In this document: positions 8,649 to 17,260 of the stretch, piece by piece
Position numbering within the stretch: the stretch's first letter is position 1
Layout of the letters: the number at the start of each line of letters is the position of its first letter
Origin: CAVVSD01 sp963757125
GTDB lineage: Bacteria > Actinomycetota > Thermoleophilia > Solirubrobacterales > Solirubrobacteraceae
Assembly: GCA_963757125.1 (NCBI GenBank)
Contig: CAVWQP010000003.1
Location: 1-64,000 of the forward strand
Reading direction: 5' to 3'
Length of the DNA stretch: 64,000 nucleotides
The notes under the pieces: model-generated
Seen by the model: the letters and a program-made list of their open reading frames with translations, nothing else
Database searches by the model: none
What the model was told of the DNA's origin: nothing
Program-made: the position numbers and the translations under genes

Positions 8649-8972
8649 GTGGCCGCCGCTCCGGCGGAGACCGTCCGCCACGTCCAGGGCGCACTGCAGG
8701 CGAAGATGTTATTTAGCCATCCGGCGTGGACGCTGGTGTTCGGCAACCCTGCCGCCGGCGAGAAGCTGCTTGCCCGAGACCTCGCCACCGCTGTCGACAT
8801 CCCGCTTCGCCTGGCGGTCATCGGAACGGGCCGCGATGCGAGCTCGATCGTCCTGCGGCCGATGGAGTCGCTGCTTCCGGCCACGGAAGCGGACGTGGCG
8901 GCGGCGTTCACCGGCGTCCTGCGGTCCCTGGCCGCGGAAGCGCGAGACGCCGCCGAGCACGATGCGCGCTAG
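8649..8972 (+). CDS. DUF302-like protein, apparently internally shortened
   Basis: The reading from GTG at 8649 gives about 107 residues. The stretch WTLVFGNPAAGEKLLARD followed by DIPLRLAV resembles the core of DUF302 proteins, which usually read FGNPKAGT...PLRLLV. The central strand normally lying between the first helix (AETVRHVQGALQ) and this core is missing. The join at 8705-8715 is locally AT-rich (ATGTTATTTAG) in a GC-rich setting. The start is uncertain; ATG 8706 is the alternative. It sits 31 bp beyond the broken hydrolase on the same strand. It may be a decaying remnant. DUF302 has no established biochemical role. Confidence 0.45.
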   Translation: MAAAPAETVRHVQGALQAKMLFSHPAWTLVFGNPAAGEKLLARDLATAVDIPLRLAVIGTGRDASSIVLRPMESLLPATEADVAAAFTGVLRSLAAEARDAAEHDAR

Positions 8973-9098
8973 GTCAGAGGACACGCGCGCGCCACCCTTG
9001 CCCGGGCTCTTCTCCCTCGATCTTCGATCGGATACGGTCGCCCACCAGAGCACTGGGCGCCTGGGCTCCGCTGCGCAGATGAGGGGACGCACCTGTCC

Positions 9099-12000
9099 GT
9101 GTCGGATACCGATGACCTTCGCCCGACCGCCGCCGAGCAGGCGGCGCTGCGGCGAGTGGCGACCCTGGTTGCGCAGGCGGCCCCTCGCGCCGAGATCTTC
9201 GAGGCGCTGGTCACCGAGGTGGGCCGGCTGGTTCCCGCCTCCGACGCCGCCCTCGTCCGGTTCGACGGCGACACGACGCTCACCATGATCGGGCGGTGGA
9301 GCGAGTCCGAGGGGTATCTCGACCTCGGCGCCCGCCACCCGTTCGGCAGCGGGACGCTCGCCTGGCTGGTCTCGCGCTCCGGGCGTCCCAGCCGGATCGA
9401 CAGCTACGCCGAGACACCGGGCTCCCTGCCCGAGATGATCCGCGGGTGGGGGTGGCGATCGTCGGTCGGCGCGCCGGTGATCGTCGACGCCGAGGTCTGG
9501 GGGCTCACCGCCGTCGGTTCCACGACCGACCGGCCGCTGCCGCCCGACACGGAGCAACGGCTCGCCGAGTTCACGGAGCTGCTGGCCAACGCGATCGCCA
9601 ACGCGCAGAGCCGAGAGGAGCTCGAGCAGCTGGCCGCCGAGCAGGCCGCCCTGCGGCGCGTCGCCGAGCTCGCGGCGCACGACGCCCCGCCGGGCGACGT
9701 GCTCGAGGAGGTGGTCGCACAGGCGTCGAACCTCGTCGGCGTCGCGTTCACGACGCTGGTGCGCTTCGAGTCCGACGGGGCCACGGAGGTGGTCGCGATC
9801 CACGATCCGCCGGAGGGCGTGACGGTGGGGATGCGCGCGCCGGGCGAGGGCGACGGGGCGACCCAGCGCGTCTGGCGGACCGGCCGGACGGCGCGGGTCG
9901 ACCGGCTGTCGGACGTGTCGGGCACATGGCCCGATCTGGCCGCACGCCAGGGATACTCCTCGAGCGCCGCGGCGCCGATCCTGGCCGAGGACCGGCTGTG
10001 GGGTGTCTTGGTCGCGGCCGGCCGGGGCTCGCTGCCGCCGCACATCGAGGAGCAGCTGTCGCGGTTTGCGGAGCTCGCGGGCACGGCGATCGCCGGCTCG
10101 CAGGCCCGCGCCGCCCTCCAGACGCTCGCCGACGAACAGGCGGCACTACGACGCGTCGCCGAGCTCGTCGCACGCGACGCTGCGCCGCAGGCGGTGCTCG
10201 ACGCCGTCGTCGACGAGGCGTCGCGCCAGTTCGGCGACGCGCCGACCGCCCTCATGCGCCACGGTTCCGACGGCTTCGCGACGGTCGTCGCGGCGTGTCG
10301 CGGCCCGCAGTTGCTGGGCGTCCGCATTCCGCTCGACGGCCGGTCGAGCACCGGTGACATCTCGCGCTCGGGCCGCCCGGCGCGGACCGACGACTACGCG
10401 ACCTCGGATGCGCAGCTCGTCGCTCGTGAGCATGGTGTCGCCGCCACCGTGTCGGTCCCCGTCGTCGTGGAGGACGCCGTCTGGGGCAGTCTGACGGTCG
10501 CATCGCCCGACGCCCCGCTGCCCGCCGGCCTCGAGGACCGGATCGCGCAGTTCGCCGGTCTCGTGGGGACGGCCGTGTCCAGCGCGCACGCCCGGGAGCG
10601 GCTGCAGCGACTCGCCGACGAGCAGGCGGCGCTACGGCGGGTCGCCGAGCTCGTGGCCCGCGGCGTCGGCCAGGACGAGCTGTTCGCGTCGGTGGCGACC
10701 GAGGCGTCGCAGCTGATCGACGGGCTTGGCGCGACCCTCACGCGCCTCGAGGGCCCCGGGCAGTGGACCGTCATGGCGACGCACGGCGGCCCGGCCCCCG
10801 GCGCCACGCCGCCCACCGTCGGCGACGGAGGGCTGCACGCACAGGTGTCCCGGACGGGGCGCCCGGGGCGCCTCGACGACCTCGGCGTGGGATCGGCCGT
10901 CGCCGTCCCGATCTTCATGAGCACCCGGCTGTGGGGGGTGCTGGGCGTCACCTCGCCCGACGGGACGTTGCCCGCGGAGGCCGAGCAGCGACTCGAGGAG
11001 TTCGCCGGGCTCGTCAGCGCTGCCCTGGCCAACGCCCAGGCACGCTCCGAGGTCCAGACGCTGGCCGACGAGCAGGCTGCGCTCCTGCGTGTCGCCGAGC
11101 GCGTGGCCCGCGGCGATCCGCCGGATGAGGTGTTCGCGACGGTCACGGCCGAGGCGCGACAGCTGCTCGGCGGCCAGCCGATGACGCTCACGCGGTTCGA
11201 GGAGGACGCCGCGCTGGTCGTCATCAGTCGCAGCGGCGGGCCGGCACCGCCCGGGACCCGCATCGCCTACGCGACTGACACGCTCCCCGATCGCGTGCGG
11301 CGCGCCGCGAGCGCCGTGCGGGTGAACGACTACAGCGTCGAGCCGGACGCCCGCCTGGCGCGAGACTTCGGCCTCGCCGCCGCCGTCGCCGCGCCGATCG
11401 CGGTCGAGGGCCGCGTGTGGGGCATGCTCACCGCGACGTCGGCGGACGGTCCGCTGGCGAGCGGTGCCGAGGATCGTCTCCAACGGTTCGCCAACCTCGT
11501 CGGCACCGCCGTGAGCAACGCGACGAGCCGCGCACAGCTGGTCGCGTCGCGCGCCCGCGTCCTCTCGACGGCCGACGAGACCCGGCGGCGACTCCAGCGC
11601 GACGTCCACGACGGCGCGCAGCAGCGCCTCGTCCAGACGGTCATCAGCCTGAAGCTCGCCGGCCAGTCGCTCGCCGACGGCGACGTGCCCGCCGGCAGGC
11701 GGACGCGTCGACGAAGGGCTCAAGCACGCCCAGCGCGCCACCGACGAGCTGCGCGAGCTCGTCAGCGGGATCCTGCCGTCGACCCTGACCCGCAAGGGCC
11801 TGACCGGCGGCGTGGAGTCGCTGATCCGTGACCTGCCGCTACCGGTGGACGCCACGATCGATGTGCCCCGCCTCTCCCCGGAGATCGAGACGACCGCCTA
11901 CTTCGTCGTCGCTGAGGCGCTGACGAACGTCGTGAAGCACGCTCGAGCGAGGCGCGCATGGGTCGTCGCGAGCGTCGACGGCGCCGTCGTGCGGATCGCG

Positions 12001-12201
12001 GTGCGCGACGACGGCGTGGGCGGGGCTCGCCTCGGCCTCGGCTCCGGTCTGACGGGGCTCTTCGACCGCGTCGAGGCGCGCGGCGGCACGCTGCAGATCA
12101 TCAGCCCGGAGGGCGACGGCACGACGATCGAGGCGTCCGTCCCCGTCGGCGGCCCGCCTGCGGCCGCGTCCGGGCCGCTGCCGTCGCTGGTGCCGTGGTG
12201 A
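9099..12201 (+). pseudogene. Cytoplasmic sensor histidine kinase with five tandem GAF domains, frameshifted before the ATPase domain
   Basis: From GTG 9099 (GAGGGG upstream), five GAF repeats begin at about residues 13, 181, 345, 506 and 656, each introduced by a near-identical helix of the form DEQAALRRVAELVA. A HisKA_3 helix follows with the phospho-acceptor His at about 837 (LQRDVHDGAQQ). The frame then breaks near 11690-11705. The remaining dimerisation and HATPase region (DEGLKHAQRATDEL, AEALTNVVKHA, DDGVGG, GLTGLFDRVEARGG) continues in another frame to 12201. One missing or two extra bases account for it. No membrane segment is present. It converges on the response regulator at 12215, its likely partner. 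As given, the kinase lacks its ATP-binding domain. Confidence 0.85.
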
Positions 12202-12214
12202 GGCGCGCAGAGCG

Positions 12215-12898
12215 TCAGGACACGCGGTTTCCTGCGCTCCGGACGTAGGTCAGCACGGCGCGGACGCGCCGGTGCTCGCTGCTCGCGACCCCGATGTCGA
12301 GCTTGCGGAAGATGGCGGTGACGTGCTTCTCCACGGCCGCCTCGCTGATCGCGAGCGCCTCGGCGACGCCCATGTTCGACTTGCCTTCGGCCATCACCGC
12401 GAGGACTGCGAGCTCGCGGGGCGTGAGATCGCGGAGCGGGTCGTCGCGCCGGTCCCGGCCGAGCATCCGCTGGACGACCGCCGCGTCCAGCGCGGTTCCC
12501 CCGGTGGCCACGCGCCGGATCGCGCTGACGAACGTCTCGACGTCTCCGACCCGCTCCTTCAGGAGGTAGCCCACGCCCTCGGCGCTGTCGCCGATGAGAT
12601 CGAGCGCGTAGGACTCCTCGTTGAACTGCGAGAGGACCAGCACCCCGACGGCCGGCATGCGCCGGCGGAGCTCGATCGCCGCCACGAGCCCGTCGTCTCC
12701 GCCGTGTGGCGGCATCTGGACGTCCACGATCGCGATGTCCGGCCGGTGGGCGAGCGCCTTGCGCAGCAGGTCGTCGGCGTCGCCGGCCTGGGCCACGACA
12801 TCGAGCCCCGCTTCCGCCAGCAGGCGCACGATCCCCTCGCGCATGAGGACGTCGTCCTCCCCGACGACGACGCGCAGGGTCCCGGCCGCGTCAGCCAT
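12215..12898 (-). CDS. NarL/LuxR-type response regulator
   Basis: 227 residues. The receiver domain (about 8-130) has the acidic pocket VVGEDD, phospho-acceptor Asp in IVDVQMP, Ser in VLVLSQF, and Lys in YLLKERV. A LuxR-type helix-turn-helix follows (about 155-220): LTPRELAVLAVMAEGKSNMGVAEAL and VEKHVTAIFRKL. The start at ATG 12898 overlaps the upstream receiver gene by 8 bp, so the two are co-translated. It is convergent with the five-GAF kinase, separated by 13 bp. It probably regulates transcription in response to that kinase; targets are unknown. Confidence 0.9.
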   Translation of the reverse strand: MADAAGTLRVVVGEDDVLMREGIVRLLAEAGLDVVAQAGDADDLLRKALAHRPDIAIVDVQMPPHGGDDGLVAAIELRRRMPAVGVLVLSQFNEESYALDLIGDSAEGVGYLLKERVGDVETFVSAIRRVATGGTALDAAVVQRMLGRDRRDDPLRDLTPRELAVLAVMAEGKSNMGVAEALAISEAAVEKHVTAIFRKLDIGVASSEHRRVRAVLTYVRSAGNRVS

Positions 12899-13247
12899 CG
12901 AGGAGTCGCCGGAACTGAGGCCCGGGCATCTCGGTCTTCGGGACGAAGCCGATCGCGCCCGCCCGCCGCGCCTCGGGATCGGTGGCCGCATCCGAGTCGG
13001 AGGAGATCAGCAGGATGCGGGGCTGCCACGACATGGCACGCGTCTGCGCCGTCAGCTGGAAGCCGTCGCCGTCGGGCAGGCCGACGTCGACCAGCACGGT
13101 GTCGGGACGAAGCTCGGTGATGCGTGCCATCGCCTCGGCGAGGCTGCCGGCTTCGCCCACGACGTCGTGACCCCAGGAACGCACGAGTCCGATGGCGAGC
13201 TCGCGAAAGGACGCGTCGTCGTCGACGACGAGGACCGACCGGCGCAT
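12891..13247 (-). CDS. Stand-alone receiver-domain response regulator (CheY-like)
   Basis: 118 residues, a receiver domain without output domain. Acidic residues lie in VLVVDDDASF, phospho-acceptor Asp in VLVDVGLPDGDGF, the Ser position in ILLISSDSD, and Lys in GFVPKTEMP. It is the first gene of a two-gene operon with the NarL-type regulator, with an 8-bp overlap. It may act as a phosphate sink or relay with the neighbouring kinase. A 17-bp motif (13280-13296) lies 33-49 bp upstream of its start. Confidence 0.88.
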   Translation of the reverse strand: MRRSVLVVDDDASFRELAIGLVRSWGHDVVGEAGSLAEAMARITELRPDTVLVDVGLPDGDGFQLTAQTRAMSWQPRILLISSDSDAATDPEARRAGAIGFVPKTEMPGPQFRRLLDG

Positions 13248-13279
13248 GCGGACATCGTCCCAGCCCCGCGACGCGGCGA

Positions 13280-13296
13280 GGTAGGGCTAGCCGGAA
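13280..13296 (+). promoter_or_regulatory. 17-bp repeated motif, copy 2 (GGTAGGGCYAGCCGGAA)
   Basis: The sequence GGTAGGGCTAGCCGGAA contains the 8-bp palindrome GGCTAGCC. It lies in the divergent gap between the response-regulator pair and the methyltransferase remnant, and matches 4718-4734 at 16 of 17 positions. It is a candidate binding site, possibly autoregulatory, by position only. Confidence 0.35.
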
Positions 13297-13347
13297 ATCG
13301 TCGGCCGACACCCCGACGCGTAGCGACGCGGTCGCGATCGTTGCGCT

Positions 13348-13372
13348 TGCCACGAGGTGCACACTCGTGGCA
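13348..13372. promoter_or_regulatory. Perfect 9-7-9 palindrome overlapping a start codon
   Basis: Arms TGCCACGAG and CTCGTGGCA flank a 7-base spacer (GTGCACA). The right arm ends on the A of the methyltransferase ATG at 13372. It could be an operator dimer site (TetR-type spacing) or an mRNA hairpin hiding the start. No Shine-Dalgarno is visible at this gene, which fits a leaderless or operator-controlled start. Confidence 0.5.
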
Positions 13373-14160
13373 TGGCCCCCGACCGGTACCTCCTCGACAA
13401 CCAGGAGCGTCAGCGGCCGCGAGGTTCGACGCGCTCTCGGCGCTCTTCGACGGGGTGACGCGGCGGCACGTGCTCGCGCTCGGCATCCGGCCGGGGTGGC
13501 GAGTTCGGAGGTCGGAGCGGGCGGCGCGTCCGTGCCGGCGTGGCTGGCGGAGCAGGCCGGCGCGGACGGGTTCGTCCTGGCGACGGACATCGACCCGTCC
13601 TGGGTCGACGGCGTGGCACCGGCGGGGGTGGAGGTGCGCCGCCACGACGTCGCACAGGACGACCCAGCGGAGGGCGGCTTCGACCTCGTCCACGCGCGCC
13701 TCGTGCTCACGCACGTGCCCGACCGCGGCGAGGCGCTGCGGCGGATGGCGGCCGCGCTGCGTCCCGGCGGCCACCTGCTGGTCGAGGACTTCGACATCGA
13801 CCTGCAGCCGCTCGCCTGCCCCCACGCGACCGGACCCGAGCACGCGCGCGCCGAGCGCATCCGCGCGGGCTTCGTCGCGCTGCTCGTCGACCGCGGCGTG
13901 GACCGCCGGTTCGCCCGGACACTGCCTGCGTCGATGCGAGCCCTGGGGCTCACCGACGTGCGGGCCGACGCGTCCTTCCCGCTCGCCGACCTGCGACGGC
14001 TGCGCTCGAGATCGCGAACGTCCAGCAGGTCCGAGACGGCCTTGTCGCGCAGGGCGACGCGACCACTGAGGAGATCGACGCGCACATCGTCGCGCTCGGC
14101 GATGGTCGGCTCGACCTCTCCGTGCCACCGCTCGGTGTCGGCTCTGGCCGGCGGCCGTAG
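13372..14160 (+). pseudogene. SAM-dependent class I methyltransferase, three frameshifts
   Basis: The N terminus MAPDRYLLDNQER reads from ATG 13372. The segment ALFDGVTRRHVLALGIRPGWR lies in a second frame. The SAM-binding part (EVGAGGASVPAWLAEQ, ATDIDPSW, VHARLVLTHVPDR, LRPGGHLLVEDFD) lies in a third. The C-terminal tail (LEIANVQQVRDGLVAQGDAT) reads in yet another to TAG 14158-14160. Breaks fall near 13415, 13503 and 13995. The protein content is conserved across the breaks, without nonsense substitutions. The family methylates small molecules; the substrate is unknown. A palindrome covers the start codon. Confidence 0.75.
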
Positions 14161-14164
14161 GTCC

Positions 14165-14531
14165 TCAGCCGGCGAGGAGCACGGGCACGTCGCAGTGCTC
14201 GGCGACAGCGCGGCGCCAGACGCGCGTCGCCGGTCAGCAGCGGCACGGGCTCGTCGGCCAAGGCCTCTGCCAGCGCGACATAGCCGGCGTCGTAGGCCGA
14301 GAAGTTCTCGCGGAGCTGCCAGATCCGCGAGGCGAGGATGTCGTGGGGATACCGCTCGATCGGCAGGTCGAGCAGATCGGCGATCGCCTCGTCCGCGCGC
14401 TCGGCGGTCGCCAGGCCGGAGGAGACGAGCCGCCGCAGCGCACTGAGGACCTCGACGTCCACGAGGTGCGGCGCATGTAGGGCGAAGTCATGGCCGGCGA
14501 GGTGCTCGGCCAGGACCTCTACTGCAGACAC
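14165..14531 (-). pseudogene. PIN-domain toxin (VapC-like), damaged at both ends
   Basis: The central PIN domain is clear: EVLSALRRLVSSG contains the conserved Glu, and YDAGYVALAEALADEPVPLLTGD contains the later acidic residues. These toxins are RNases. The first catalytic Asp (in VVDAG) is encoded just upstream of the only available start (GTG 14531), but that reading meets the antitoxin's own TGA two codons earlier, so no start codon covers it. Near 14215 a one-base shift is needed to read the expected tail AVAEHCDVPVLLAG to TGA 14165-14167. It sits directly downstream of its antitoxin. Confidence 0.65.
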
Positions 14532-14552
14532 CGCGCCGGCGTCGACGACGGA

Positions 14553-14777
14553 TCAGCGCCGGTCGCGCGCGGCGGCGATCAGCTCGGACGCGGGCGGTCC
14601 GCCCACGGACGCCCGGCTCCGGATTCGCGAGATCACGTCCTCCGGCGACGCCTTGCCGGCCAACCGGGGCAGTTCGCTGAGGATCAGGTCGGACAGCGTG
14701 CGGCCCTCACGCGCCGCGCGGGCCATCAGCGACCGATGCAAAGCCTCCGGGACGTTGCGGATCAGGATCGTCTTCAC
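14553..14777 (-). CDS. Ribbon-helix-helix antitoxin (VapB/FitA-like)
   Basis: 74 residues. The N-terminal strand and helix pair (MKTILIRNVPEALHRSLMARAAREGRTLSDLIL) is typical of Arc/MetJ-like antitoxins that bind their own promoter. The C-terminal half (SELIAAARDRR) would wrap the toxin. It is followed on the same strand by the PIN-domain toxin remnant. The GTG start at 14777 lies 21 bp downstream of the AbiEi-like fragment's stop. It is intact, unlike its toxin. Confidence 0.8.
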   Translation of the reverse strand: MKTILIRNVPEALHRSLMARAAREGRTLSDLILSELPRLAGKASPEDVISRIRSRASVGGPPASELIAAARDRR

Positions 14778-14798
14778 GCACTGGGCATCTTGGCACCT

Positions 14799-15113
14799 TC
14801 ACCCGCAGAACTCCTCGTCGAGCATCGCCAGCGACGGGCGCCACTCGACCCGCCCGCGTGCCGCGAGCAGCGCGTCCCGGTCGAGCAGGCCGATCTCTCG
14901 CGCGCGGGCGAACGTCGCCCTGAGCTCGTCGGCCGTCATCACCTCGGCCAGGTCGATCAGCGTGCGCGACGGAGAGGTGGCCCGGATGCCGTCGACCGTC
15001 GTGACGTCGTCGGGATGCAGCGGCGGGCCGCGATGGATCGTGACCCCCGGGACGCTGGGTTCGGTGCCCGGGCGCTCGACCGAGCCCGGGACGTACACGT
15101 GAATGGGTTCCAT
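14799..15113 (-). CDS. AbiEi-family antitoxin-like fragment (N-terminally truncated)
   Basis: 104 residues resembling the C-terminal half of AbiEi-like (type IV antitoxin) proteins. It has HVYVPGS, then VTIHRGPPLHPDDVTTVDGIRATSPSRTLIDLA, a region usually preceded by a winged-helix and more than 100 further residues. The upstream sequence (15114-15157) does not continue the reading, so the N-terminal DNA-binding part is missing. No AbiEii toxin is nearby. It is probably a remnant; with the PIN/antitoxin pair it forms a small group of decayed toxin-antitoxin genes. Confidence 0.5.
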   Translation of the reverse strand: MEPIHVYVPGSVERPGTEPSVPGVTIHRGPPLHPDDVTTVDGIRATSPSRTLIDLAEVMTADELRATFARAREIGLLDRDALLAARGRVEWRPSLAMLDEEFCG

Positions 15114-15157
15114 GCGCCTTCTAGGCGCGCGGAGCCCGAGTTCGCCCCCTCAGCCCG

Positions 15158-16288
15158 TCACCACAGGCGATCCGACGCGATCCGAGCCCCCTCGACCAGC
15201 GAGGCGAGCTTCAGCCACGCCGCCGCCGGGTTGCAGGAGTTGAAGCCCACGAACGTCGCGAAGCCGCAGTCGGTGCCGGCGATGACGCGCTCGCGGCCGA
15301 CGACGTCGGCGAAGCGCTCGATGCGCTGGGCGACGAGCTCGGGATGCTCGACGTGGTTCGTCTTCACGTCGATCACGCCGACGATGAGCGCCTTGTCGTC
15401 GGGGAGGACGACGTCCTTCCACACCGCCCACTCGTGCTCGTGCTGCGGGTTGGCGGCCTCGACGTAGATGAACTTCGCCCGGGTCCGCAGGACGATGTCC
15501 ACGATCTCGTGCAGCCCGTGGTCCTTGTGGTGCGGTCCGCGGTAGTTGCCCCAGCAGACGTGGTACCGCAGCTTCTCGGGCGGCACGTCGGACAGGACGT
15601 CGTTGAGGACCTCGATCCCGGCCGCGAGGTGCGCGGCGGGATCGACGAGGTCGCTGCCCTCGACGGAGCAGTGCCACGCCATGGCGGCGTCGGGCGAGTC
15701 GAGCTGGAGGTCGAACCCCGCGTCGACGATCGCGTGGTACTCGGGCGAGAGTGCCGCCGCGGCGGCCTCGATGTACTCCTGGTGCGTCCCGTAGTGGTGG
15801 TTGGGGAAGTTGAACGCGACGTGCCCCGGCGTCACGGCCGGCACGAAGGCGCCGGCGTGGTCGCCTCCCAGCGCCGCCGAGAAGTCGTCGATCTCGCGGA
15901 CCACGGCGTCGGTGTCGCGCGCCTCGATCGGACCGTCCAGGATCGGCAGGCGCACCGGCTGCCCGCTGCCCATCGCCTCGGCGATGATCTCCGGGGTGTC
16001 GGCGAGGTCGGCGGCCATGAACTGCGCGTGGCCGGCGAAGCCGGACATCCGCTGCAGCACGTAGTTGGAGAAGCCGACCTTCCCGAGCTCCCCGTCGCTG
16101 ATCTCGTCGATGCCGACCTCGCGCTGGCGCGCCACGACGTCCGCGACGGCCTCGTGCACGCGCGCGCGGAACGCCTCCTCGTCGATCGGCTTCTCCTCGA
16201 GGACGTCGAAGAGCATCTGCGCGAGGTCGTCGGGCCGCGGCAGGCTCCCTGCGTGGGTCGTGAGGATGCGATCGGTGCTCAGGTTCAT
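15158..16288 (-). CDS. MetE-like cobalamin-independent methionine synthase family protein (single domain)
   Basis: 376 residues matching the C-terminal MetE barrel. It starts ILTTHAGSLPRPDDL and keeps the zinc ligands His-x-Cys (YHVCWGNYRG, about 245), Glu (FIYVEAANP) and Cys (GTDCGFATF). It lacks the N-terminal half of MetE that binds polyglutamyl folate, so a true methionine synthase role is doubtful; a zinc-activated thiol or methyl transfer is more likely. AGGAGGA lies a few bases before ATG 16288. It is the last gene of the minus-strand operon FAH-FAH-cyclase-MetE-like (18945 down to 15158), following the cyclase by 13 bp. Confidence 0.85.
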   Translation of the reverse strand: MNLSTDRILTTHAGSLPRPDDLAQMLFDVLEEKPIDEEAFRARVHEAVADVVARQREVGIDEISDGELGKVGFSNYVLQRMSGFAGHAQFMAADLADTPEIIAEAMGSGQPVRLPILDGPIEARDTDAVVREIDDFSAALGGDHAGAFVPAVTPGHVAFNFPNHHYGTHQEYIEAAAAALSPEYHAIVDAGFDLQLDSPDAAMAWHCSVEGSDLVDPAAHLAAGIEVLNDVLSDVPPEKLRYHVCWGNYRGPHHKDHGLHEIVDIVLRTRAKFIYVEAANPQHEHEWAVWKDVVLPDDKALIVGVIDVKTNHVEHPELVAQRIERFADVVGRERVIAGTDCGFATFVGFNSCNPAAAWLKLASLVEGARIASDRLW

Positions 16289-16301
16289 GCCTGGTTCCTC
16301 C

Positions 16302-17255
16302 TCAGCGGACTGCGATCGGGTTCGCGGGCGCGCCGACGCCGCCCTTGACGGCCAGCGGCGCCGCCACGAGCAGGAAGTCGTAGTTGCCATCGGCGGCGCA
16401 CCGTTCGGCGAGGCCGTCCAGGTCGAACATCTCGCCCACGTAGAGGCCCAGGTGCGGGATGACCACCTGGTGCCACGGCTGGAACGCGTCGGCGAACTCG
16501 TTGGGACGGACCTCGGCGCCCCACGTGTCGGTCGCGATCGCGGCGATCTCGTGGTCGTGGATCCAGTCGATCGTGCCGAACGAGACGCCCGGCGCGGACC
16601 CGCCCGCGTACATGCCCCACCCGTCGCGGCGAGTGCGCGCAAGCTGGCCCGTGCGCAGCAGCACGATGTCGCCACGCCCGACGACCGAGGACTCGCCCTG
16701 CGCGGCGATCGTCGCCTCCAGGTGCTCGACGGTGATCGCGAAGCCGTCCTCGAGCTCGCCGTCGCCGACGGCACGGCCGACGTCGAGCAGCACACCGCGC
16801 GACGCGAACGCATGCGTCACGCGCTCGATGCCGGTGACGGTGTCGCCGGATGCATCGACGACGTCGCTGGCCTCGCGGCCGTTCCACGCCGTGCCGTTGT
16901 CGAAGATGTGGCCGAGCCCGTCCCAGTGCGTCGCGCACTGCATCGGCATCATGATCACGTCGTCCGCCGCCCCGATCCCGTGCGGGAACCGCCCGCGGGT
17001 CGTGTCGTCGGTGAGCGTCATCGTGTGGACGGGGTTGAACCGCCCGAGGTCTCCGGTCTGCGGGCCCGACAGCCCGTACTCGATCGAGAGCGAGATCGAC
17101 TCGCCCGTCCGGATCGACGCAGCCGCCGAGCGGCGCTTGTCGCCGTCGATGAAGTTGAGGGTCCCGAGGACGTCGTCGTCGCCCCAGCGCCCCCAGTTGC
17201 TCACCTTCTGCTTCGCGGCGGCGATGGCGTCCGCGGCGGACGTCGTGGTGGACAC
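16302..17255 (-). CDS. Cyclase-family (kynurenine-formamidase-like) hydrolase
   Basis: About 317 residues of the PF04199 cyclase family. The metal motif is seen as QCATHWDGLGHIFD, a variant of H-x-G-T-H-x-D in which the first His is replaced; downstream is GRGDIVLLRTG. Members hydrolyse amide or lactone bonds of ring-derived compounds using a divalent metal. The start is taken at GTG 17255 because AGGAGG is nine bases upstream; an in-frame GTG at 17264 is only one base from that site. The upstream FAH gene ends at 17261, overlapping the alternative start. It is part of the 18945-15158 operon. Confidence 0.82.
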   Translation of the reverse strand: MSTTTSAADAIAAAKQKVSNWGRWGDDDVLGTLNFIDGDKRRSAAASIRTGESISLSIEYGLSGPQTGDLGRFNPVHTMTLTDDTTRGRFPHGIGAADDVIMMPMQCATHWDGLGHIFDNGTAWNGREASDVVDASGDTVTGIERVTHAFASRGVLLDVGRAVGDGELEDGFAITVEHLEATIAAQGESSVVGRGDIVLLRTGQLARTRRDGWGMYAGGSAPGVSFGTIDWIHDHEIAAIATDTWGAEVRPNEFADAFQPWHQVVIPHLGLYVGEMFDLDGLAERCAADGNYDFLLVAAPLAVKGGVGAPANPIAVR

Positions 17256-17260
17256 GCGAT

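Noticed and set aside
15158..16288. Genuine methionine synthase MetE
   Set aside because: Only half the length, without the N-terminal folate-binding half, and encoded inside a catabolic operon.
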